From an uncultured Pelagibacteraceae bacterium (GTDB taxonomy: Bacteria > Pseudomonadota > Alphaproteobacteria > Pelagibacterales > Pelagibacteraceae): a stretch of 64,000 nt of DNA. Each line of letters opens with the position of its first letter. The stretch's first letter is position 1. The notes under the pieces are model-generated. The model worked only from the letters and a program-made list of their open reading frames with translations, was not told the origin of the DNA and searched no databases. Shown here one piece after another: positions 1-7,209 of the stretch. Location: the NCBI GenBank assembly GCA_902592275.1, contig CACJDW010000002.1:151638-215637 (forward strand), given 5' to 3'. The translations under genes were made by a program, and so were the position numbers.

Positions 1-161
1 GGAAAACCGAATAGTAAAACCATTGAGGAACCGAATGAAGCTGCAATAAAATATCCTAGTGTACTTTTATAAGTAAGGACTGTTAGCACACCAATTGTGA
101 ATGCAGAAAAAAAACCTGCAATTAATGCTTTTTGCAATAATGGCTTTGTAATTTTGATCAT
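1..161 (-). CDS. HPP-family-like membrane protein, N-terminal part only
   Basis: The gene runs off the left edge, so only about 53 residues are visible. It begins at an ATG (161-159) directly after the stop codon of the Fe-S scaffold gene. The start is MIKITKPLLQK, followed by two hydrophobic stretches (about residues 12-30 and 38-53). The second contains AASFGSSMVLLFG, which resembles the GASAVLLF stretch of HPP-family integral membrane proteins. The tight junction suggests co-transcription with the upstream scaffold gene. The family call is inferred from a short piece; any small polytopic membrane protein is possible. Confidence 0.5.
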   Translation of the reverse strand, partial: MIKITKPLLQKALIAGFFSAFTIGVLTVLTYKSTLGYFIAASFGSSMVLLFGF

Positions 162-560
162 TTATATTTTTAATGCTTTCGCAATAGTTCTTAAAGGTAA
201 AAGCAAACACTCTTTCCTTGAAAGATTTTTTTTATCTAAAATTTCTTTAAAATCTTTCCAATGTTTTTCCATACTTACTTTTGCGTCCTCAAAAAGTTGC
301 TCACCAACTTTTATAAATTTTTTAACATCATCAACTTTTTTTTCCTTAACTTTTCTGGATAATAGACTGACTGATGCCTGACAATAAACACACGATTTAC
401 ACTGATAACCCATATCTTTTACAACATCTTCTTTGACAATTAAGCTTATTTCCATCTCATCACCACATAATGGATTTTTGTGTTTTGACTTATGAGTGTA
501 GTTTTCAACAACTTTATTATTTTCGGTATGGGCTGCTATTTCTAAAATTCTTAAATCCAT
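162..560 (-). CDS. SufU/IscU-like iron-sulfur cluster assembly scaffold
   Basis: A 132-residue cytosolic protein of the NifU N-terminal/SufU/IscU fold, which holds a nascent Fe-S cluster for transfer to apoproteins. Visible are NPLCGDE (C32, D34), a cysteine-rich QCKSCVYCQAS (C54, C57, C60) and RKECLLLPLRT (C118). These match the three conserved cysteine positions and the aspartate of the family. The middle motif carries more cysteines than the usual GCxxxxAS form. It is transcribed away from mobA across a 42-bp gap. Scaffold family is clear; whether it acts as scaffold or as a SufU-type sulfur acceptor is not decidable here. Confidence 0.8.
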   Translation of the reverse strand: MDLRILEIAAHTENNKVVENYTHKSKHKNPLCGDEMEISLIVKEDVVKDMGYQCKSCVYCQASVSLLSRKVKEKKVDDVKKFIKVGEQLFEDAKVSMEKHWKDFKEILDKKNLSRKECLLLPLRTIAKALKI

Positions 561-602
561 TTAATTTCTTTAATTCAACTTTGAATGTTTTATATTTTAT
601 AG

Positions 603-1211
603 ATGGATCATAACAATATTTTAGGCACTGTGCTAGCAGGCGGTAAGTCACAAAGATTTGGAGAAGACAAATCCCAAGTAAAGTTAGCTGGTAAATTGTT
701 AATTGATCACATGTTGACTGAAATAATTGATGAATTTAAGGAACTCTTAATAGTATCAAATAATAAAATTAATTTTCATAATTCAGAAAAAATTTCAATA
801 ATCGAAGATTTTGAAAAAGGTCTTGGTCCGTTAGGTGGAGTTTTATCAGCTATGAAATGGATAAAAGAAAATCAAAAAGACTTCAAATGGATAGCAACTT
901 TCCCTGTTGATACACCTTTTTTTAAGAGACAAATACTAAAAGATTTTATTCAAAATATTAATTTCAATGAAAGCGATTTATTTTTCATTAAGTCAAACAA
1001 CACACGACATAATATATTTGGCTTATGGTCGATTAATTTATTAGATAAGTTGGAGAAGGATCTAAAAAATGGAGAAAGAAAAGTAGAGTTGTGGGCTAAT
1101 AATACTGGGGTAAAAATAATTAATATGGAGTTTTCAAATAATGATCCTTTCTTTAATATAAATACAAAAGAAGATTTAAAAAAAGCTGAAGAAATATTCA
1201 AAAATGATTAG
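603..1211 (+). CDS. mobA: Molybdenum cofactor guanylyltransferase MobA
   Basis: Transfers GMP from GTP to molybdopterin to form the guanine-dinucleotide form of the molybdenum cofactor (Moco). The N-terminus carries the nucleotidyltransferase signature LAGGKSQRFG (residues 11-20) followed by K23. Further on are GLGPLGG (73-79) and a metal-binding FPVDTPF with D103. Length, 202 residues, fits MobA. Its last codons overlap the start of moeA (1204-1211), so the two Moco genes are translationally coupled. A related nucleotidyltransferase such as MocA is possible, but the moeA neighbour favours MobA. Confidence 0.88.
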   Translation: MDHNNILGTVLAGGKSQRFGEDKSQVKLAGKLLIDHMLTEIIDEFKELLIVSNNKINFHNSEKISIIEDFEKGLGPLGGVLSAMKWIKENQKDFKWIATFPVDTPFFKRQILKDFIQNINFNESDLFFIKSNNTRHNIFGLWSINLLDKLEKDLKNGERKVELWANNTGVKIINMEFSNNDPFFNINTKEDLKKAEEIFKND

Positions 1212-2448
1212 TTACGAAAAATCAAAAACAATTTTAAAAAAAGCCAAAATTAAAATTAAAGACGAAACTATAAAGAGTATAAATTCTCTAAATAGAGTAG
1301 TTTCTACCAATATTTATTCTAATATAAATTATCCAGCAGGGAACAATGCTGCATTTGATGGTTACGCAATTAATTCAAAAGATACTAATGGATTAAAAAA
1401 AAAATTCCCAAAAAAATTTAAAATTATTGGTTCAATTGCTGCAGGAATGAAACCATTTAAAAAAAAAATAAAAAAATTTGATACTGTTGAAATAATGACT
1501 GGAGGAATTATCCCAAAGGGTTTCGATACAATTATTCCTATAGAACAAATAATTTTTGCACCTAATAAAAAATATATTTTAATCAACCAGAAAATAAAAA
1601 AATTTAGTCACGTCAGGTTTGCGGGTTCAGACTATAGAAAAGGAGAGGTTGTAATAAAAAAAAATACAATTGTTCAACCAAATCATATTTTAGCTTTTAA
1701 AAGTTTAGGTATTAAACAAATTAAAGTAAAAAAAAGAATTAACATATTATTTTTTTCAACTGGAAACGAAATATCAAACAAAGACAATATTCCAAATTGG
1801 ATGGTAAGAAATTCTAATACACACTATATAAAAAACTTAAATCAAAATTTTTTATTTAATTTTAAAAGTGGCAGTATATTAAGAGACAATCATCAAAATA
1901 CTTTTAAACAAAAAATAAATAAATTAATTAAATCTAAAGATGATATAATTATTACGTCAGGTGCAGTGTCTGCAGGTAAGTTTGATTTTATACCTGATGT
2001 TGTTAAAAAATTTAAGTTATCAAGCTATTTTAAAAGTGCTGCAATAAGACCAGGAAAACCAATAATGTTTGCAAAAATTAAAGGGAAAGAAAAGGCAATA
2101 TTCGGACTCCCTGGAAATCCAATTTCTTCAGCTGCATGTTTTAGATTTTTTGTAATTCCATATATTTTAAATGCCTTAGGATTATCAGAAGAAAAATCAA
2201 TTAAAGCTATTTTGACAAATAGTTTTGATAAAAAAAAGAATTTTACAAGATTTGTAAAAAGCCAATTAAGCACAACTAAAAATGGAAAACTAAATGTTGA
2301 AATTCTAAAAGGTCAAGAGTCTTTTAGAATTAAATCATTTGTAAAATCAAATATTTGGGTTTTGTTACCAGCAGGTAAATCAAAATTTAAAAAAGGGGAT
2401 ATCGTTGATTGTTTTTTCCCCAATCTTTCAAATCAAAATTTAGTTTAG
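1204..2448 (+). CDS. moeA: Molybdopterin molybdenumtransferase MoeA
   Basis: Inserts molybdenum into adenylylated molybdopterin, the last step of Moco synthesis before nucleotide attachment. Family landmarks are FDGYAIN (51-57), IMTGGIIPKG (97-106), FAGSDYRKGE, an FSTGNEI strand leading into the MoaB/Mog-like domain, ITSGAVSAGK, and RPGKPI followed by LPGNPISS near residue 300. The length of 414 residues is normal. The gene starts inside the end of mobA with an ATGA-type overlap. A MOSC-domain protein at 23.0 kb fits a Moco-using organism, though no molybdoenzyme lies in this window. Confidence 0.93.
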   Translation: MISYEKSKTILKKAKIKIKDETIKSINSLNRVVSTNIYSNINYPAGNNAAFDGYAINSKDTNGLKKKFPKKFKIIGSIAAGMKPFKKKIKKFDTVEIMTGGIIPKGFDTIIPIEQIIFAPNKKYILINQKIKKFSHVRFAGSDYRKGEVVIKKNTIVQPNHILAFKSLGIKQIKVKKRINILFFSTGNEISNKDNIPNWMVRNSNTHYIKNLNQNFLFNFKSGSILRDNHQNTFKQKINKLIKSKDDIIITSGAVSAGKFDFIPDVVKKFKLSSYFKSAAIRPGKPIMFAKIKGKEKAIFGLPGNPISSAACFRFFVIPYILNALGLSEEKSIKAILTNSFDKKKNFTRFVKSQLSTTKNGKLNVEILKGQESFRIKSFVKSNIWVLLPAGKSKFKKGDIVDCFFPNLSNQNLV

Positions 2449-2497
2449 AAACGTATTTTTGTTGTAGAAAATTCTATTTACAATTAGATTTCCGAAT

Positions 2498-3403
2498 ATG
2501 TTAGAGTTGAGAAATCCAAGAATTGCTATTCCTGTTGTACTTTTTGCTGGTCTCTTGTGGTCGTTTGGCCCATTAGTAGTTCGATACATGGATAATCCTC
2601 AATTGGTGCCTTGGCAGTACATTTTTGGCAGAGGTTTAACAATTTTCATCCTATTAAATCTTTATTTATTTTTCGAGGAAGGAAAAAATTTTTACAAAAA
2701 CTATTATAAAATAGGTTTATCTGGGGTAATTGGTGGATCTGGATTGGGAATCGCTATGATTACGTTCATTTATTCAATTACAAATACTAGTGCAGCAGTT
2801 ACTTTGCTTTGTTTAGCAGCAATGCCTTTTTTTACAGCATTATTAGCATTTTTATTTTTAAGAGAAAAAATTTCTCTCAATGTCTGGATATCAATAATAA
2901 TTGCAACAATTGGTATCATTATTATGGCACTTGGAAACACTGGTGAAAAATCATTAATTGGTTTTGTGTTTGGTTTAACTTCCTCAATTGGTTTCTCAGT
3001 TTTTTCTGTAACGCTTAGATGGAGAAAAGAAACACCAAAATTTACAACTGTAGCTTTTGCTGGTTTATTTTGTTTTGTATTTGCAACAATTATGATTTTA
3101 TCCAAAGACTTAGTTTTCTTTTCATCTAGCTATAACGGAGCTTTATTTTCTTTGCATGGGACACTAGTTTGTTTTGGTTTAATTTTATATTCAATTGGAT
3201 CTAAAGCGATACCAGCAGCAGAATTGACTTTATTATCTTTAACTGAAGTTGTAGGTGGAATTTTTTGGGTTTGGTTACCATTGTTTGGTATTAATGAAGT
3301 ACCATCCACAAATACTATAATCGGTGGTTTTTTTCTTTTTGTATCTATATTTTATTACAGTTTAATAATGAGATGGAACAAAAGATATATAGCATTAAAT
3401 TAA
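2498..3403 (+). CDS. EamA/DMT-superfamily permease
   Basis: A 301-residue inner-membrane transporter of the drug/metabolite superfamily. It has about ten hydrophobic segments in two EamA repeats (roughly residues 12-143 and 155-290), with the typical LRW.SFGPLVVRYMD-like opening seen here as LLWSFGPLVVRYMD. Its stop codon is followed after one base by the creatinase start, so it is probably the first gene of the creatinase-amidinotransferase-aldolase operon. That position suggests it moves a guanidino compound or amino acid, but nothing in the sequence shows substrate or direction. A second EamA gene of similar size lies at 25.5 kb. Confidence 0.85.
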   Translation: MLELRNPRIAIPVVLFAGLLWSFGPLVVRYMDNPQLVPWQYIFGRGLTIFILLNLYLFFEEGKNFYKNYYKIGLSGVIGGSGLGIAMITFIYSITNTSAAVTLLCLAAMPFFTALLAFLFLREKISLNVWISIIIATIGIIIMALGNTGEKSLIGFVFGLTSSIGFSVFSVTLRWRKETPKFTTVAFAGLFCFVFATIMILSKDLVFFSSSYNGALFSLHGTLVCFGLILYSIGSKAIPAAELTLLSLTEVVGGIFWVWLPLFGINEVPSTNTIIGGFFLFVSIFYYSLIMRWNKRYIALN

Positions 3404-3404
3404 T

Positions 3405-4622
3405 ATGGAACGACCAGATTTTTTTGAACTTAAAAATGGTGAAAAAGTAAAATTACCTTTCACAGATAAAGAATATAATGATCGAGTAAGCAAACTTAGA
3501 TCAGTGATGGACCAAAATGGTCTCGATATGGTTATCTTAACATCTATGCATAACGTTGCATATTACACCGGATTTATTTATTGCTCTTTTGGAAGACCAT
3601 ACGGATGTGTGATCACTCAAAATAAAATCTCAACAATTTCAGCTAACATTGATGCAAGTCAACCATGGCGTAGATCTCATTGTGATAACGTTATTTATAC
3701 TGATTGGAAAAGAGATAATTTTTTAAGAGCCATTGTTTCAATCATTGGAAGAGATGAACCTCCAAAAAATATTGGAATTGAAAATGATCATGTCACGTTA
3801 GATATGCGAGAAAAAATAGGGTCTATTTTTACTTTTTCTGTGTTTAGTGATGTTTCAAAAGATTTAATGAAACTTAGAATGATTAAATCAAACGAAGAAA
3901 TTGAGATCATTAGAAATGGTGCAAGAATTGCAGACATTGGTGGTGAAGAATTAGTTAAAAATATTAGAGAAGATAATACGGAGATCGAAGTAGCAATTGC
4001 AGCAAGAGATAGAATGGAAAGAGAGATTGTTAAAAGTTATCCAGGCGCAGAGTACATGGATACTTGGGTATGGTTTCAATCGGGTATCAATACAGATGGA
4101 GCTCACAATCCGAAGACTAATAGAAAATTAGTCAAAGGAGATATTCTATCTTTAAATACTTTTCCTATGATCTCAGGATATTACACCGCACTAGAGAGAA
4201 CTTTGTTTTTGGACCATGCTGATGATGCTTCACTTAAAGCTTGGGAGGCAAATGTTAAAGTTCATAAAAGAGGATTAGAATTAATTAAACCAGGTGTTAA
4301 ATGTTCAGATATTTGTCATGAGCTAAATGAATTATTTGCCGAGCTTGGTTATCTTCAGTATCGAACATTTGGTTACGGACATTCATTTGGTATGCTTTCA
4401 CACTTTTATGGAAGAGAAGCTGGTTTAGAATTAAGAGAAGATATTGATACTGTTCTTGAGGAAAATATGGTGGTGTCTATGGAGCCAATGATAATGATCC
4501 CAGAAGGTAATCCTGGTGCAGGTGGATATAGAGAACACGATATTTTGGTGATTGGTAAAGATGGAGCAGAGAATATTACAAAATTTCCTTTCGGCCCTGA
4601 GCATAATATTATAAAAAACTAA
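3405..4622 (+). CDS. Creatinase (creatine amidinohydrolase), M24 fold
   Basis: A 405-residue pita-bread (M24) enzyme. Creatinases hydrolyse creatine to sarcosine and urea. Much of the protein reads like Pseudomonas creatinase as I recall it: YCSFGRPY (59-66), SANIDASQPWRR (79-90), YTDWKRDN, FQSGINTDGAHNP with the expected catalytic histidine at H234, YRTFGYGHSFG, and SMEPMIMIPEG followed by GGYREHDIL near the C-terminus. Length is the family's. The comparison is from memory, not an alignment. It sits 5 bases before the amidinotransferase gene. The physiological substrate could be creatine, guanidinoacetate or a related guanidino acid; an M24 relative such as DddP or proline dipeptidase is much less likely given these motifs. 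Confidence 0.85.
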   Translation: MERPDFFELKNGEKVKLPFTDKEYNDRVSKLRSVMDQNGLDMVILTSMHNVAYYTGFIYCSFGRPYGCVITQNKISTISANIDASQPWRRSHCDNVIYTDWKRDNFLRAIVSIIGRDEPPKNIGIENDHVTLDMREKIGSIFTFSVFSDVSKDLMKLRMIKSNEEIEIIRNGARIADIGGEELVKNIREDNTEIEVAIAARDRMEREIVKSYPGAEYMDTWVWFQSGINTDGAHNPKTNRKLVKGDILSLNTFPMISGYYTALERTLFLDHADDASLKAWEANVKVHKRGLELIKPGVKCSDICHELNELFAELGYLQYRTFGYGHSFGMLSHFYGREAGLELREDIDTVLEENMVVSMEPMIMIPEGNPGAGGYREHDILVIGKDGAENITKFPFGPEHNIIKN

Positions 4623-4627
4623 TCTTT

Positions 4628-5743
4628 ATGAGCGAGAATAAAACTATTGTTAATAGTTGGAATGAGTGGGATCCGTTAAAACACGTAATTGTTGGAAGAG
4701 CGGATGGTACTTGTATACCAGCACCAGAGCCTGCATTAGATGCAAAAGTTCCAGAAGACAGTGATATGCGAGGTCAGTTTGGACCAAGAACCAAAGATAC
4801 TGTCGATAAAGCAAATGAATTATTAGATAACTTTTCAAACATGCTTGAAAAAAGAGGCATTAAAGTTGATCGACCAACACCAATAGATTTTAATCAAAAA
4901 ACATCCACACCAGATTGGGAAGCAGAAACCATGTTTGGCTGTATGCCTCCAAGAGATGTTTTGTTAACTGTGGGTAATGAAATTTTAGAAGCTACAATGA
5001 GTTACCGATGTCGTTGGTTTGAATATTTATGTTACCGACCACTTTTAAAAGATTATTATAATCAAGATCCTAACATGAGACACGAATCTGCTCCAAAGCC
5101 AAGATTAACTGATGCAGATTATAGAAAGGATTATTTATCAGATAAAATTGGTGTTCAAAAAAGATTAGAGTGGACTGAGAAAAAATATTTTGTAACCACT
5201 GAAGAAGAACCATTATTTGATGCAGCGGACGTATTAAGATTTGGTAAAGATTTAGTTGTTCAACATGGATTTACAACAAATTTAAAAGGAATTGATTGGC
5301 TAAAGAGACATTATAAAGATCACAGAGTTCATGCAGTTAACTTCCCAGGTGATCCTTATCCAATTCACATTGATGCAACTTTTACCCCAATTAAAGAGGG
5401 TTTAATCATCAATAACCCACAAAGAAGACTTCCTAAGGAACAAAGAAAACTTTTTGAAGATAATGGTTGGGAAATCGTAGACAGCGCACAGCCAGCACAT
5501 AACGAACCACCACCATTATGTTATTCTTCAACATGGTTATCAATGAATGTTTTAGTTTTAGATCCTAAAACTGTATGTGTGGAAAAAAGCGAAAAATACC
5601 AAGCTGAACAATTAGATAAATTAGGAATGGAAGTTATACCCGTAGAACTTAGAGATGCCTACGCTTTTGGTGGAGGTTTACATTGTTGTACTGCGGATGT
5701 TTACCGAGAGGGTGAACTTAAAGATTACTTTCCGAAACAATAA
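4628..5743 (+). CDS. Glycine amidinotransferase (AGAT-like)
   Basis: Member of the amidinotransferase fold that includes human GATM, which moves the amidino group of arginine to glycine to give guanidinoacetate and ornithine. Visible are NEWDPLKHVIVGRA near the N-terminus, FDAADVLRFGKD with D198, IHIDATF with H247, LSMNVLVLD, and AFGGGLHCCTADV with the nucleophile position C353. These correspond to the Asp-His-Cys triad of GATM. It has 371 residues, close to mature GATM without its mitochondrial leader. It lies between creatinase and threonine aldolase, spaced by a few bases. Acceptor specificity (glycine or another amine) cannot be read from the sequence. Confidence 0.87.
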   Translation: MSENKTIVNSWNEWDPLKHVIVGRADGTCIPAPEPALDAKVPEDSDMRGQFGPRTKDTVDKANELLDNFSNMLEKRGIKVDRPTPIDFNQKTSTPDWEAETMFGCMPPRDVLLTVGNEILEATMSYRCRWFEYLCYRPLLKDYYNQDPNMRHESAPKPRLTDADYRKDYLSDKIGVQKRLEWTEKKYFVTTEEEPLFDAADVLRFGKDLVVQHGFTTNLKGIDWLKRHYKDHRVHAVNFPGDPYPIHIDATFTPIKEGLIINNPQRRLPKEQRKLFEDNGWEIVDSAQPAHNEPPPLCYSSTWLSMNVLVLDPKTVCVEKSEKYQAEQLDKLGMEVIPVELRDAYAFGGGLHCCTADVYREGELKDYFPKQ

Positions 5744-5745
5744 TT

Positions 5746-6795
5746 ATGGCAAAAATTAAAATAAAAAGAGAGCGAGTTAAATTCGCCTCTGATAATGTTT
5801 CTGGTGCTTGTCCTGAGGTATTAGATGCAATTTTAAAAGCCAATGAAGGGGATAGCACACCTTATGGGAATGATCCAATATCTACAGAGTTACAAGACAA
5901 GTTTTCAGAAATATTTGAAAAGGAAGTAATTGTTTTTCCTACTGCCTCAGGTACTGCAGCTAATGCTTTAGCTTTATCTACAATGACACCTTCGTATGGA
6001 AACATTTATTGTCATAAAATGTCTCATATTAATACTGATGAATGCGGTGCGCCTGAATTTTATACAGGAGGTGGAAAATTAATTCCTTTAACTGGAATAA
6101 TGGGAAAAATAACTGCAGAAGAATTACACAATTCTATAGGTGGAAAGGGAATTGTACATCACACCCAACCTTCATCAGTCAGTATCACTCAAGTGTGCGA
6201 AACAGGTGAAGTTTATCAATTAGATGAAATCAAAAAAATTGCAGAAGTTACTCATAAACATAACTTAAATTTACATATGGATGGGGCTAGATTTGCTAAT
6301 GCACTGGTATCTTTAGATGTAACTCCTGCCGAAATGACTTGGAAATCAGGCGTTGATGTATTGTCATTTGGCGCAACTAAAAATGGATGTTTAGCGGCTG
6401 AAGCAATTATATTTTTTAAGAAAGAATTAGTAGGGGATATCGCTTTTTTAATGAAAAGAGCAGGGCACTTGTTATCAAAAATGCGTTTTGTCTCTGCTCA
6501 ACTAGATGCTTACATTTCAAACGATGTTTGGTTGAGAAATGCAAAGCATGCTAATGCTATGGGTAAAAAGCTAAGTGAAGGTTTAAGTAAGCATAATGAT
6601 ATTGAAATTGCTTACCCAACAGAGGCAAATGAAGTTTTTGCAAAATTTCCAAGAGAAAAAATAGAATATCTTAATTCCGAAGGTTATAAAATGAATCAAG
6701 AAGAATTAGATGGTAAAGCGGTAAGATTAGTTGCTGCTTGGAATACTAAAGATAGCGATGTTGATGAATTGTTAAATACAATAAAAGCTAACTAG
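5746..6795 (+). CDS. ltaE: Low-specificity L-threonine aldolase family enzyme
   Basis: A PLP enzyme of fold type I that cleaves threonine or allo-threonine to glycine and acetaldehyde. The start FASDNVSGACPEV is typical. PTASGTAANALAL (65-77) binds the cofactor phosphate, H94 is the ring-stacking histidine, HMDGAR is at 177-182, and the Schiff-base lysine is K212 in SFGATKNGC. The 349-residue length is normal. It starts two bases after the amidinotransferase stop, so it is almost certainly in that operon, where it could supply glycine as amidino acceptor. Other beta-hydroxy amino acids could be substrates. Its 3' end overlaps the convergent gene at 6788 by 8 bases. Confidence 0.85.
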   Translation: MAKIKIKRERVKFASDNVSGACPEVLDAILKANEGDSTPYGNDPISTELQDKFSEIFEKEVIVFPTASGTAANALALSTMTPSYGNIYCHKMSHINTDECGAPEFYTGGGKLIPLTGIMGKITAEELHNSIGGKGIVHHTQPSSVSITQVCETGEVYQLDEIKKIAEVTHKHNLNLHMDGARFANALVSLDVTPAEMTWKSGVDVLSFGATKNGCLAAEAIIFFKKELVGDIAFLMKRAGHLLSKMRFVSAQLDAYISNDVWLRNAKHANAMGKKLSEGLSKHNDIEIAYPTEANEVFAKFPREKIEYLNSEGYKMNQEELDGKAVRLVAAWNTKDSDVDELLNTIKAN

Positions 6796-7015
6796 GATTT
6801 TCTTTTAAAAAATCAATATATTTTATTACTTCATCGAATTTTTCGTCAGGAATATCTTTGTAACTAGCATTAAATTTGCTCTTCACACAAATTGCAACAT
6901 GAGCGTAGGGGTTTCTTCCTTTAGGGTGATTTGGGTGATCAGGTAATTGCCCCACTAAATAATCGCCAGCTTCCTGAATAATTTTCCAGAGTTTACTTGC
7001 GTTTTCTTTGTTCAC
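6788..7015 (-). CDS. Small protein of phage-antirepressor-tail flavour, GTG start
   Basis: A 75-residue hydrophilic protein with no confident family. Its C-terminal half (KSKFNASYKDIPDEKFDEVIKYIDFLK as a theme, about residues 44-71) reminds me of the ORF6C/P22AR-type tails of phage antirepressors; this is inference. The predicted start is GTG (7015-7013). The first 58 bases of the region, 7014 down to 6957, are repeated perfectly at 16571-16628, where the same reading frame begins with ATG. So the island boundary falls exactly in this start codon, and the gene may have lost its original ATG and upstream signals. Expression of this copy is uncertain. Confidence 0.55.
   Translation of the reverse strand: MNKENASKLWKIIQEAGDYLVGQLPDHPNHPKGRNPYAHVAICVKSKFNASYKDIPDEKFDEVIKYIDFLKENPS
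6957..7014 (+). repeat. 58-bp direct repeat, left copy
   Basis: This stretch is base-for-base identical to 16571-16628 in the same orientation, 9.6 kb away. It covers the first codons of the 75-residue gene. Flanking bases differ immediately on both sides. It could be an attachment-site duplication or a recombination product. Confidence 0.9.
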
Positions 7016-7032
7016 ACTTCACTAAATCTTGC

Positions 7033-7065
7033 TTTATCTCAAAATCCTCTAGTTTATTACCTAGT
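7033..7065 (+). repeat. 33-bp imperfect direct repeat, left copy
   Basis: Matches 16420-16452 at 31 of 33 positions by eye (core AAAATCCTCTAGTTT then TTACCTAGT). It lies 18 bases after the 58-bp repeat, between it and the initiator tRNA gene. The order of the two repeats is reversed at the other end of the island. Confidence 0.75.
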
Positions 7066-7108
7066 GTCCTATAAAATCCAATATTAATTAATTTTAACTA
7101 TATTTAAT

Positions 7109-7185
<77 letters not shown>

Positions 7186-7209
7186 ATATTATACATTTTG
7201 ATATTATGA

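Noticed and set aside
2449..2497. Guanidine or glycine riboswitch before the permease-creatinase operon
   Set aside because: The gap is only 49 bases, AT-rich, with no conserved riboswitch core.
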